Assembly (NCBI GenBank): GCA_016206175.1
Contig: JACQSB010000002.1
Span: 1 to 52,788 of the forward strand
Direction of reading: 5' to 3'
DNA from: Candidatus Uhrbacteria bacterium
GTDB lineage: Bacteria > Patescibacteriota > Patescibacteriia > JACQRZ01
Length of the DNA stretch: 52,788 bases
Every line of letters starts with the position of its first letter. Position 1 is the first letter of the stretch. A program made the translations under genes and the position numbers. Positions 18,331 through 27,709 of this stretch are shown here, one piece after another. The notes beneath the pieces were generated by a model. That model saw only the letters and a program-made list of their open reading frames with translations, was not told where the DNA came from and did no database searches.

Positions 18331-20154
18331 ATGTGCGGAATCGTCGGATACATTGGAACTCGGCACGCAGCCCCTTTGCTCATGCAAGGGTTGCGCCGAC
18401 TGGAATATCGCGGCTATGACAGCGCCGGCATCGCGACACTTGAAAATGGCAGCTTGTTCTGCGAGCGTTCCGTGGGCCATATTGATGCGCTGAAAGAAAA
18501 GATAGGCGACCAGCGTCCGGAGGGCACCATCGGGCTTGCGCATACACGTTGGGCTACGCACGGCGGTGTATCGGAAAAAAATGCACACCCGCATCGCGCA
18601 TGCAACGATTCTCTTGTGATCGTACATAATGGGATTATTGAAAACTATCGCGAACTGCGCGCTGAATTGCAGGCAACGCATACGTTTACCTCTGACACAG
18701 ACTCCGAAGTGCTCGCGCATCTCATCGAAGTTGAGTATCAAGGCGATCTCCGTCACGCAGTCGCTCGCGCTCTCAAGAAGGTGCGCGGAACGTACGGAGT
18801 GGTCGTGATGCATGCCAGTGAGCCCGAACGCCTCATCGCGGCGCGGATGGGAAGTCCGCTGGTGATCGGCATGGGTAAAGGAGAGTATTTTGTTGCCAGC
18901 GATGCTACTCCGTTGTTGCCGTATACAAAAGACGTTACCTATCTTGACGACGGCGAGATCGCCGAGCTGCGTCGCGGTGAAGTTCGCATCTATGATCTGC
19001 TGGAGCAGAGCGTACAGAAAAATATCCACCACATCGAGTGGGACGATGAACAAGCGCAAAAGCAAGGGTATTCTCACTTTATGTTGAAAGAAATTTTTGA
19101 GCAGCCAATCGTATTTCGTGACGCGGTGCGCGGCAGGAAAATCCCGGAAGAAGGCACTGCATACCTCGGCGGACTGAATATGTCAGAACCCCAAATGAGG
19201 GCGGTGTCTCGCGTGCTTTTTGTCGCCTGCGGTACTGCATACCATGCTGGCATGATCGGCAAATACGCCTTTGAGCGGCTCGCACGAATACCCTGTGAGG
19301 TCGAAGTCGCAAGTGAGTTTCGGTATCGCGACTGCGTCTTAGATGAGAATACGTTGGTGTTTGCCATTTCGCAGTCAGGTGAAACCGCCGACACGCTTGC
19401 CGCGGTGCGCGAGGCGCGCCGCAAAGGAGCGATTGTGCGCGGCATTGTGAACGTTGTCGGCTCTACCATAGCGCGCGAGACTGACGGCGGCACCTATATC
19501 CATGCCGGCCCGGAGCTTGCAGTTGCCTCTACGAAAGCCTTTACCAATATGGTTGCCGTCATCCTCCTGTACGCGTTGCAGTTCGGACGACTCAAACATA
19601 TGAGCCTCGCTGCCGGGCAGGAGTTTTTGCAAGCGCATTTTGACATCTCTACTAAGATGGAAGAGGTGTTGCAACAAAACGATGAGGTCGCACGGATCGC
19701 GCAGCGGTATGTGCATTATCGCGATTTTCTTTTCTTAGGGCGCGGCATCAATTATCCAGTAGCGCTCGAAGGTTCGCTCAAGCTCAAAGAAATTTCTTAC
19801 ATCCATAGTGAAGCGTATCCGGCCGGAGAGATGAAACACGGCGTGAATGCGTTACTCGGTCCGGAGCTTCCCGTTCTTGCCGTCATGACAAAAAATCAAT
19901 TGTATGAAAAAATGAGGAGCAATGTTGAGGAAGTGCGCGCGCGAGGCAGTAAAGTGATTCTTATAGCAACAGAAGGCGATACAGATGCGCGCGCGATTGC
20001 CGATGACGTTATCTTTGTGCCGCAGACTATTGAAGCGCTTGAGCCACTACTCAACACGATTCCTCTCCAGCTTTTTGCCTATCATGTTGCAACGCTGCTC
20101 GGTCGCGATGTCGACCGCCCTCGCAATCTTGCGAAGAGTGTAACTGTTGAATAA
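18331..20154 (+). CDS. glmS: glutamine-fructose-6-phosphate aminotransferase (isomerizing)
   Basis: MCGIVGYIG N-terminus; AHTRWATHGG; two SIS domains (SQSGETADTLAA); C-terminal DRPRNLAKSVTVE. Confidence 0.97.
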   Translation: MCGIVGYIGTRHAAPLLMQGLRRLEYRGYDSAGIATLENGSLFCERSVGHIDALKEKIGDQRPEGTIGLAHTRWATHGGVSEKNAHPHRACNDSLVIVHNGIIENYRELRAELQATHTFTSDTDSEVLAHLIEVEYQGDLRHAVARALKKVRGTYGVVVMHASEPERLIAARMGSPLVIGMGKGEYFVASDATPLLPYTKDVTYLDDGEIAELRRGEVRIYDLLEQSVQKNIHHIEWDDEQAQKQGYSHFMLKEIFEQPIVFRDAVRGRKIPEEGTAYLGGLNMSEPQMRAVSRVLFVACGTAYHAGMIGKYAFERLARIPCEVEVASEFRYRDCVLDENTLVFAISQSGETADTLAAVREARRKGAIVRGIVNVVGSTIARETDGGTYIHAGPELAVASTKAFTNMVAVILLYALQFGRLKHMSLAAGQEFLQAHFDISTKMEEVLQQNDEVARIAQRYVHYRDFLFLGRGINYPVALEGSLKLKEISYIHSEAYPAGEMKHGVNALLGPELPVLAVMTKNQLYEKMRSNVEEVRARGSKVILIATEGDTDARAIADDVIFVPQTIEALEPLLNTIPLQLFAYHVATLLGRDVDRPRNLAKSVTVE

Positions 20155-20156
20155 AA

Positions 20157-20804
20157 ATGGCCCCCGCCCTCTTTTCCTCCATCCCCCCCCGTCTGCAACT
20201 GCTGTTTGAATCATTTGATCCCGAACAGCCGTGGCTGATTATTCCAAAGATAGAAGAATACGTGCGTGCAGACGTGCGGCCGGGCAACCTCGGTACGGTG
20301 CAGGGTGATATATGGATTGATGATGATGTCGAAATCGGTGCCGGCACTGTCATCGAACACGGCGCGGTCGTCAAAGGACCCGCGATCATTGGTAAAGATT
20401 GTGAGATACGTGCTCATGCCTACATCCGCGGTGGAGTAGTTATCGGAGATAACTGCGTGATCGGCCATGCGACAGAAGTCATCCGTTCGGTGTTGATGGA
20501 TCGAGTGCGCGTTGATCATTTTAATTATATCGGCGACTCGTTGCTCGGCGCGGGAGTCCATTTTGGAGCTGGCGCAAAAACAGCAAATTTGCGTTTTGAT
20601 GAGAAAGAAATTGTTATCGATGGTACGCAGACCGGCTTGAAGAAATTTGGCGCGATCCTTGGCGATGGATGCCAACTCGGCGTAAATGTTTCTGTTGGTC
20701 CGGGCATTATTTTTGAACCATCCGTTTGGCTTGTCGGCTCCTTGCTCCTTCCTGCTGGCCGATACACGCGAGATTCCCTGAAACAGTATCGGTCGGCGAA
20801 ATGA
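20157..20804 (+). CDS. left-handed beta-helix acyl/nucleotidyltransferase-like protein (GlmU C-terminal-like)
   Basis: Hexapeptide repeats IDDDVEIGAGTVIEHGAVVKGPAIIGKDCEIRAHAYIRGGVVIGDNCVIG; no NTP-transferase domain. Confidence 0.82.
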   Translation: MAPALFSSIPPRLQLLFESFDPEQPWLIIPKIEEYVRADVRPGNLGTVQGDIWIDDDVEIGAGTVIEHGAVVKGPAIIGKDCEIRAHAYIRGGVVIGDNCVIGHATEVIRSVLMDRVRVDHFNYIGDSLLGAGVHFGAGAKTANLRFDEKEIVIDGTQTGLKKFGAILGDGCQLGVNVSVGPGIIFEPSVWLVGSLLLPAGRYTRDSLKQYRSAK

Positions 20805-20805
20805 T

Positions 20806-21816
20806 ATGAATACGTTTCTCCAACAGTTGCGCGCGCGCGCGACGCAAGGGTTTGTGCGGACTATTATTTTCCCGGAAGCGCAGGACGAACGCGTTGTTGC
20901 GGCTGCCGCAATCTTACGCGAAGAAAACATCGTACGCCCCCTGTTTGTGGGTACTTCCCAAGATGCTGCGCGCATACGAGAGCTCGGTTTTGATTGTGCG
21001 CAGATCGAAGAAGAACGCGCCAATGAGCTCGAACATATTCTAGCGGATGCGCGGTCCTCCAAGATCGGCACAAAAGATGAGCTCACCAGTGACGCGGCTC
21101 GGCTATTAGCGCATGACCCGCTTTTTTACGCCATGTATTTATTGAGGCTCGATTCCGGAGACGGCCTTGTTGCCGGCGCTGTGCGGCCTACTGCGGATGT
21201 TGTACGCGCAGGTCTTTGGTTGATCGGAAAGGCAGCAGGCATTCGGACTGTTTCCAGTTCCTTTTACATGGTCCTTCCATCGTTTCGCGGCACTGCCTCG
21301 GAGGAAGTTTTAAGTTTTGCCGATTGTGCAGTTGTGCCTGCGCCAACTGCAGAACAGCTTGCTGATATTGCCATTGCGGCAGCTCGCGCGCGCGAAAAGA
21401 TTGTCGGCGATGAGCCGCGCGTTGCGCTTCTTTCATATAGCACAAAAGGTTCGGGCGGAGACGACTCTTCTATTGCTGTTGTCCGTTCTGCATTGCAGAT
21501 CGTGCGCAAGCGCAGACCGGAGATCATCATCGACGGAGAACTTCAGGTGGATACGGCATTGATTCAATCGATCGCCAATCGAAAAGATCCAGATGGCTTT
21601 CTTGCGGGCCTGGCGAACGTTTTGATCTTCCCTTCGCTTGATGCAGCAAACATCGCCTACAAGCTTGTTGCTCATCTTGTCCCCGGCGCGCAGGCTTTGG
21701 GGCCGCTTTTGCAAGGCATGGCAAAGCCGATGAGCGATCTTTCCCGCGGCGCGTCAGTGCAAGATATCGTCTCTATCGCAACAATGGTCGCATCGCAGGC
21801 AAGCAAGCGCGACTAA
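20806..21816 (+). CDS. pta: phosphate acetyltransferase
   Basis: [90 protein letters not shown]. Confidence 0.93.
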   Translation: MNTFLQQLRARATQGFVRTIIFPEAQDERVVAAAAILREENIVRPLFVGTSQDAARIRELGFDCAQIEEERANELEHILADARSSKIGTKDELTSDAARLLAHDPLFYAMYLLRLDSGDGLVAGAVRPTADVVRAGLWLIGKAAGIRTVSSSFYMVLPSFRGTASEEVLSFADCAVVPAPTAEQLADIAIAAARAREKIVGDEPRVALLSYSTKGSGGDDSSIAVVRSALQIVRKRRPEIIIDGELQVDTALIQSIANRKDPDGFLAGLANVLIFPSLDAANIAYKLVAHLVPGAQALGPLLQGMAKPMSDLSRGASVQDIVSIATMVASQASKRD

Positions 21817-21820
21817 TCCT

Positions 21821-24205
21821 ATGCAGAATAGTAAAACAACAAAACAATATCTACCCAAAGATGTCGTGAAAAAAATCGACGAATATTGGCGCGCGGCGAA
21901 TTATTTGTCTATTGGCCAGATTTATTTGTACGACAATCCACTCATGAGGCATCCGTTATCCCAAGATGACATCAAGCCACTCTTGATGGGGCACTGGGGG
22001 ACTACGCCGGGACAGAATTTTATCTACGCGCACCTCAACAGAATTATCAAACAGTACGATCTGGACACGATATACATTTCCGGTCCCGGACATGGCGGAC
22101 CCGCGTTGATTGCGAACACATATTTGGAAGGTACCTACAGTGAGGTTTATCCTCACATCAGCCAGAATGAAGAAGGGATGAAAAAATTATTCAAACAGTT
22201 TTCTTTTCCGGGGGGTGTGCCGAGCCACGTTTCTCCGGAATGCCCCGGGTCAATCCACGAAGGAGGCGAGCTTGGATATTCCTTGAGCCATGCCTTTGGC
22301 GCTGTATTTGATAATCCTTCCCTCATCAGCGCGTGCGTCGTGGGAGACGGAGAAGCAGAGACGGGTCCTCTTGCAACAGCATGGCATTCGAATAAGTTTT
22401 TGAATCCTCAAACTGACGGTGCAGTGTTGCCGATCCTTCACTTGAATGGATACAAGATTTCAAACCCGACACTCTTCGCTCGTATCTCGCGAGAAGAATT
22501 AGATCAGCTATTCCGCGGTTACGGATGGACACCGCATATCGTAGCAGGCGATGATCCTATCGCAATGCATCATGCAATGGCGCGCACGCTGGACGGTTGC
22601 ATTGATGAGATCAGACGCATCCAAAATGATGCGCGACAGCACAATGCTCTGACACGCCCGCGATGGCCCATGATTATCTTAATCACTCCGAAAGGATGGA
22701 CAGGCCCAAAGATGATTGATGGCAATGCAAACGAAGGGACGTTTCGATCCCATCAGGTTCCCTTTGCGGACGTAAAGACAAATAAAGATCACTTCGATCA
22801 ATTCGTTAGATGGTTGAAGAGCTATAAGCCGGAGGAGTTATTCGATGCTGCTGGGGGATTGCGACCGGATCTTCGCGATCTTGTTCCAACGGGTGCGCGG
22901 CGCATGGGCGCAAACCGGCATGCAAACGGCGGACTGGTATTGCGTGATCTTATCTTGCCTGACGGTAGCAACTACGCTGTACAGTTTTCAAAGCGCGGAG
23001 AGCAGCACGAGGGAGCTACGCATGTATTCGCTCGATTTTTGCGTGATATAATTAGGGAAAATGAGGAGCATCGAAACTTTCGTATATTCGGTCCGGATGA
23101 AATACTGTCGAATGGATTGGGAGCGATATTTGAAGCGACAAACCGTCAGTGGATGGCTGAACTGAAAAGCAGTGATGAGTTCTATGCACCGTACGGTCGT
23201 GTGATGGAGGTCTTAAGCGAGCACCAATGCCAGGGATGGCTGGAGGGCTATCTTCTCACCGGACGTCACGGGCTTTTTACCAGTTATGAAGCGTTCATCC
23301 ATATTGTAAGCTCGATGTTCAATCAGCATGCCAAATGGTTGGATACTACTTCTCGTATTCCGTGGAGAAAACCGATCGCATCACTCAATTACCTCATCAC
23401 TTCTCATGTATGGAGACAAGGGCACAATGGCTTTACGCATCAGGACCCAGGATTCATTGACCACGTGTATGTGAAAAAAGCGGATATCATCCGCACCTAT
23501 CTTGTGCCGGACGCGAATTGTCTTTTGGCAGTGATGGCAACGTGCTTTTCAAGCAAGCACAAGATTAATATCGTAGTGGCCGGCAAGCATCCGATGCCGC
23601 AATGGTTTTCAATGGAAGAAGCGATCCGCCATTGCCAAAAAGGGATCGGCGTTTTGGATTGGGCAAGCAATGACGGCGGAGACGAGCCCGATGCAGTGCT
23701 TGCCTGTGCAGGAGATGTGCCGACACTCGAAACGCTCGCGGCAGTTTCAATCTTGCGTGAGCATCTTCCCGAGTGCAAGATTCGCGTCGTCAATATCGTG
23801 GATCTCATGACATTGCGGCCGCGTAAAAACCATCCGCATGGGCTCGAGGATGCAGAGTTTGAAACCTTTTTCACAAAAGATAAACCGATCATCGTTATCT
23901 TTCATGGCTACTCATCGCTCATCCATCGGCTTACCTACCGCCGTCCCAATCATGACAATATGCATGTGTACGGATATCAGGAGGAAGGCACAACGACTAC
24001 CCCGTTTGATATGACAGTGCTCAACGCCATTGATCGTTATCATATTGTCCAGTATGTCGTTGATTCCCGCTCCGATAAGGGTGAGAAGGAGTTGCGCCTT
24101 TCACGCCTTATGGAAGAAAAGATTGCCGCCCATCGTGCGTATGTTGTCGAGCATGGCCAGGACCTGCCAGAGATACGCAACTGGCGGTGGGGTCAGAATG
24201 TATGA
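21821..24205 (+). CDS. xfp: xylulose-5-phosphate/fructose-6-phosphate phosphoketolase
   Basis: [91 protein letters not shown]. Confidence 0.97.
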   Translation: MQNSKTTKQYLPKDVVKKIDEYWRAANYLSIGQIYLYDNPLMRHPLSQDDIKPLLMGHWGTTPGQNFIYAHLNRIIKQYDLDTIYISGPGHGGPALIANTYLEGTYSEVYPHISQNEEGMKKLFKQFSFPGGVPSHVSPECPGSIHEGGELGYSLSHAFGAVFDNPSLISACVVGDGEAETGPLATAWHSNKFLNPQTDGAVLPILHLNGYKISNPTLFARISREELDQLFRGYGWTPHIVAGDDPIAMHHAMARTLDGCIDEIRRIQNDARQHNALTRPRWPMIILITPKGWTGPKMIDGNANEGTFRSHQVPFADVKTNKDHFDQFVRWLKSYKPEELFDAAGGLRPDLRDLVPTGARRMGANRHANGGLVLRDLILPDGSNYAVQFSKRGEQHEGATHVFARFLRDIIRENEEHRNFRIFGPDEILSNGLGAIFEATNRQWMAELKSSDEFYAPYGRVMEVLSEHQCQGWLEGYLLTGRHGLFTSYEAFIHIVSSMFNQHAKWLDTTSRIPWRKPIASLNYLITSHVWRQGHNGFTHQDPGFIDHVYVKKADIIRTYLVPDANCLLAVMATCFSSKHKINIVVAGKHPMPQWFSMEEAIRHCQKGIGVLDWASNDGGDEPDAVLACAGDVPTLETLAAVSILREHLPECKIRVVNIVDLMTLRPRKNHPHGLEDAEFETFFTKDKPIIVIFHGYSSLIHRLTYRRPNHDNMHVYGYQEEGTTTTPFDMTVLNAIDRYHIVQYVVDSRSDKGEKELRLSRLMEEKIAAHRAYVVEHGQDLPEIRNWRWGQNV

Positions 24206-25212
24206 AGACAAAGAAACACATTGTCATCATTGGCGGGGGCACGGGGACATTTACGTTGCTGAAGGGTCTTCATTCGTTTCCTATCAAAATTAGCGTCATT
24301 GTCTCAACCGCAGATAGCGGCGGCTCCACTGGCGTCCTTCGCAACGAGCTCGGCGTCATGCCTCCAGGCGATTTGCGGCAATGTCTGCTCGGCCTTTCAC
24401 AGGCGGATCCGTTGTTGCAGCATCTATTTGGTTATCGGTTTGACCGAGGATTTTTGGAAGGCCACACTATCGGCAATATCATCCTTGCTGGATTGGAGCG
24501 AATTACAGGAAGCAGTGAGGCGGCAGTACGCGAAGCCTCACGTCTCCTGAAAGTGCACGGTTCCGTAGTGCCGGTCACGAAGAAGCCGACGACTTTAATC
24601 GCAATTCTTGAAAATGGACGCCGAATCGTTGGAGAACATTTCATTGATGAACCAAGGCACGATGGCACGTTGCGCATTCGTTCTCTTGTACTTACGCCTT
24701 CCGGTTCCGCAAATCCAGATGCTCTCCGACTGATCAAAACTGCGGATGCCATTGTTTTCGGCCCCGGAGATTTATTTACCAGCACGCTGCCGAATATTAT
24801 TGTTGATGGGATGGCGCAAGCGATTCGTTCATCGCGTGCAAAAAAAATTCTCGTGACCAACATCATGACGAAGTATGGACAGACTCATGGGTTTACGGCG
24901 AGTGATTTTCTAACAACGCTCGAACAGTATCTTACAACAAAAATAGGAGAAAAGATTATCGATACGGTAATCGTGAATACAAAAACGCCGCCGCAATCAG
25001 TGTTGGTAAAATATAAAAAGGAACATGCTCTGCCGGTTGTTGCGGACAAGCATGAATTGGCGCGGCGCGGAGCGGCTGTCATTACTGGCGATTTTCTTTC
25101 TCGTGATCCTATAAAAAAACAGATGGGCGATGAATTAAAGCGCAGCATGCTACGCCACGATTCGGTAAAAACCGCCCGTGCGATCGTATCGTGTTTGAAA
25201 CGTTACCCTTGA
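24202..25212 (+). CDS. YvcK/GlmR-like (CofD-fold) gluconeogenesis factor
   Basis: [70 protein letters not shown] overlap with xfp. Confidence 0.93.
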   Translation: MKTKKHIVIIGGGTGTFTLLKGLHSFPIKISVIVSTADSGGSTGVLRNELGVMPPGDLRQCLLGLSQADPLLQHLFGYRFDRGFLEGHTIGNIILAGLERITGSSEAAVREASRLLKVHGSVVPVTKKPTTLIAILENGRRIVGEHFIDEPRHDGTLRIRSLVLTPSGSANPDALRLIKTADAIVFGPGDLFTSTLPNIIVDGMAQAIRSSRAKKILVTNIMTKYGQTHGFTASDFLTTLEQYLTTKIGEKIIDTVIVNTKTPPQSVLVKYKKEHALPVVADKHELARRGAAVITGDFLSRDPIKKQMGDELKRSMLRHDSVKTARAIVSCLKRYP

Positions 25213-25237
25213 CAAAATCATACTTTTCTGGTATACT
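25209..25237 (+). promoter_or_regulatory. near-consensus sigma70 promoter (TTGACA-N17-TATACT)
   Basis: TTGACA 25209-25214, TATACT 25232-25237, overlapping the yvcK stop. Confidence 0.85.
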
Positions 25238-25309
25238 TTTGCCACTGTTATAAGGTTTTTCGCATATTCGCGAAATGCTTTTACAGATAGATTTGTCCTT
25301 TGAAATAAA

Positions 25310-25365
25310 GTCATCTCGAACGTTCGCTCAAGGCAGATAAACCTCTGGTGGACGTTCGGGATGAC
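25310..25365. repeat. imperfect palindromic repeat
   Basis: GTCATCTCGAACGT...ACGTTCGGGATGAC. Confidence 0.6.
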
Positions 25366-25392
25366 GCACAAGATGTAGAAAGGAATGGATCA

Positions 25393-26520
25393 ATGAAGCG
25401 GGTGCTCGCGACTGCGGTCGCGTTGATCATGGCCCTGGTTGGCTGCCAGCCCAAGGAACCCCGGCGGATTTACGTCTTTTCGGGTTTCAATCCGGTTAAG
25501 GTCGTCGAAGACGACCCGGTCGCGGTTGAGGCCGGAAAGTTTTTCGATTCGTACCAGCATGATGTCGAGGACGATGCCAGCAACAGCTACAAGGATTTCG
25601 TCCGTGAGTACAATTCCTTCGCTGCCAAAGTGCGGCCGTCCATAGCGCTGCCCACGGCTTCCGCGGAGCTCGATCGGGATGCAGCTCTGGATGCCAACGC
25701 GAAGTTGAACGCCTATCTCGCGCCGAAGGGGTGGCTATTCCGGATTGCAGACGCGTATGCGTCGGATTTGTCCGGCGAGCCAATGATAATCCGTATGCTC
25801 ATGATGGGCAAGCTGCACTCGGTGCGGCATGGGAAGCTAACGGATGTTCGTGGTACGACCGTGTCTTATACGGAGTCGATCGTCGCGTACGCTAAGCAGA
25901 CGCGTGCTCGGGAGAAGACGTTCCGCTTTACGGCGTTCACAGAAGGCAGGGAAATCTACCACTTCCTCGACGGGCTCGAGTGGTCCGCGAGGCGAGTGAT
26001 TGATGACTGCCGTGACGGCGCTGCCGATGGTGCGGAATTTTCCCAGCTCGAGTGGGCTGATTACCTCAAGGACGGCACCACGCCGCAGTTCGAGGCCCGG
26101 GTCATGGGCGACCTGCTGCGCAGCGCTTCGGCGCATGAGCGTCAGCATGTCGTTGACCACGAGTTTGGCGAGTTGCGACTAACCAAGGACGACGCGGCAA
26201 TCATGAAGGTGAAGTTTCTCATGGAGACTCGGGGTCTCTTGGCACAGATCGCCAGTGGCGATCTTGAGATCTACGGCCTTGGTCACGCCGCCGAGTGGCA
26301 GGAGTCCAGTGAGAGGCTTAACAGCCTCGCGGGCTGGGCTGTGATGCAGGCGATCGGCCAACTACCCAAAGACCCGGCGATCCGGAATTGGCTGCGCCGC
26401 AAGGCATCCGCCGAGCTCAAGACGAGTGATCTCCTGGTTCTCTCGTCGCTTCGCCACAAGGCCGATCCCGACCCGGTTGGTAGGGCCAAGGAGGAGTACC
26501 AGTACCAGCGCGGTCGGTAA
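25393..26520 (+). CDS. putative lipoprotein with HExxH motif
   Basis: MKRVLATAVALIMALVGCQ lipobox; SAHERQHVVDHEFG; AAAGGA upstream of ATG; high GC. Confidence 0.8.
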   Translation: MKRVLATAVALIMALVGCQPKEPRRIYVFSGFNPVKVVEDDPVAVEAGKFFDSYQHDVEDDASNSYKDFVREYNSFAAKVRPSIALPTASAELDRDAALDANAKLNAYLAPKGWLFRIADAYASDLSGEPMIIRMLMMGKLHSVRHGKLTDVRGTTVSYTESIVAYAKQTRAREKTFRFTAFTEGREIYHFLDGLEWSARRVIDDCRDGAADGAEFSQLEWADYLKDGTTPQFEARVMGDLLRSASAHERQHVVDHEFGELRLTKDDAAIMKVKFLMETRGLLAQIASGDLEIYGLGHAAEWQESSERLNSLAGWAVMQAIGQLPKDPAIRNWLRRKASAELKTSDLLVLSSLRHKADPDPVGRAKEEYQYQRGR

Positions 26521-26546
26521 ATCGCGCTTCCATTCTTTTATTTCGC

Positions 26547-26577
26547 GAGGCGGGCACAGTGTCCGTCTCTTTATTTT
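26547..26577 (+). terminator. Rho-independent terminator
   Basis: GAGGCGG-loop-CCGTCTC followed by TTTATTTT. Confidence 0.65.
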
Positions 26578-26692
26578 AGAAAAAACAGGGAATTAAAAAG
26601 ACCTTGTATCCGGTAGCCCGCGCATCAATTGCTCCTCCTTTACGGATAACGCAAGCGCGGCTCGGAATACAAGGCCATCGAAACGTGCATGG

Positions 26693-27151
26693 TCAACGTG
26701 CAGCTGCTTGCCGCATACTGCCACCAAGGTCGGTGTTGAAGTCAATCACCTCGGGAGAGTTAGTGCGCGTGATGATCTCAACGCGCTGCCCAGCAGTCAT
26801 TTCGAGCACGAGGACAGTCCACGAGTCCCCGTCGTTTTCCTTGGTGATCCGCAACACAGGGGTAGGATTTCCTTTGACGATATGCTCCACCGCACCATGC
26901 GGAGCCGATATTATGAGCAGGGCAACGTGATCAGTTGTCCTGTCATCAGCAGGCCGGAGCTTTAGCTCCGCAAGATCAAGGACTGTGGAATTGCGTTCGA
27001 TGGTGTATGTGCCTTGGTAGAGGACCCGCTGGCCCTCCGGCACCGCGACCGTAAGTGTGTATATCGTGCCATCATCCTTTTGGCCGAGGACGGTCGTGCC
27101 TTCCGGCAGTCCGTGTACCTTTTTCCCGTCGATGTGATAGAAGAAATGCAT
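26693..27151 (-). CDS. hypothetical protein, 152 aa
   Basis: ORF with strong SD (reverse complement GAAGGAGGGAGAATG); beta-rich; no recognised domain. Confidence 0.65.
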   Translation of the reverse strand: MHFFYHIDGKKVHGLPEGTTVLGQKDDGTIYTLTVAVPEGQRVLYQGTYTIERNSTVLDLAELKLRPADDRTTDHVALLIISAPHGAVEHIVKGNPTPVLRITKENDGDSWTVLVLEMTAGQRVEIITRTNSPEVIDFNTDLGGSMRQAAAR

Positions 27152-27162
27152 TCTCCCTCCTT

Positions 27163-27567
27163 CTACACTGCTTGGCTCGGACGCTGCCCAGACTGGAATG
27201 CGTCGAAATCCATGAGGAGCAGACCTTGCGTCTCGTCAAGATAAATGACGTAGGCCGGCCCCGCGACTCCCCTCCACCATTGCAGGGCATCACCAGGATA
27301 CATCCTGACGAAACCGCTGCCACCATACAGTATCTTTCCATCGCCAATGCGAAGCATGCTGTCCTGCGCAACCAGCAGGATCTCGACGTTCAGCAATGCG
27401 TTCCAGTACCCATCCGAGGAGTTGATGTGGAGGAGCACTGATCCATCTTCCCTCACGAATCTCGCGAGATTTCCAAGGAATCTCTGCTCGGCGATGATAT
27501 CTTCCGAGCGTTGTTCGACGTGAATGTCCCGTACAGCAAGAAGCTGCGTGAGTTGCATGTACGCCAT
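27163..27567 (-). CDS. hypothetical protein, 134 aa
   Basis: ORF 11 nt upstream of the 152-aa gene; purine-rich SD-like leader. Confidence 0.6.
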   Translation of the reverse strand: MAYMQLTQLLAVRDIHVEQRSEDIIAEQRFLGNLARFVREDGSVLLHINSSDGYWNALLNVEILLVAQDSMLRIGDGKILYGGSGFVRMYPGDALQWWRGVAGPAYVIYLDETQGLLLMDFDAFQSGQRPSQAV

Positions 27568-27620
27568 TCTTCCTGTCCTTTTCCTTTCGTTTCCATGCGT
27601 TGTTCAAAGAACCAGATGTT

Positions 27621-27680
27621 GCCATCCCAACGAAAATGGGAATCCAATGGATTTGGATTCCTGCTTTCGCAGAAATGACC
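27621..27680. repeat. REP/MITE-like palindrome
   Basis: Arms GCCATCCCAACGAAAATGGGAATCCA and TGGATTCCTGCTTTCGCAGAAATGAC; 18/26 arm identity by hand. Confidence 0.7.
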
Positions 27681-27709
27681 CTTTTTCACTGAAGCTACGA
27701 AGCTCTGAA

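Noticed and set aside
18310-19077. 255-aa reverse ORF opposite glmS
   Set aside because: Antisense shadow of a conserved gene; no coherent domain.
20211-21086. 291-aa reverse ORF across the LbH and pta genes
   Set aside because: Antisense shadow spanning two real genes.
25393-26520. Possibility that the high-GC island is an assembly chimera
   Set aside because: Cannot be excluded, but its promoter overlaps the yvcK stop codon and the flanks look continuous, so a genuine insertion is preferred; read-coverage mapping would settle it.
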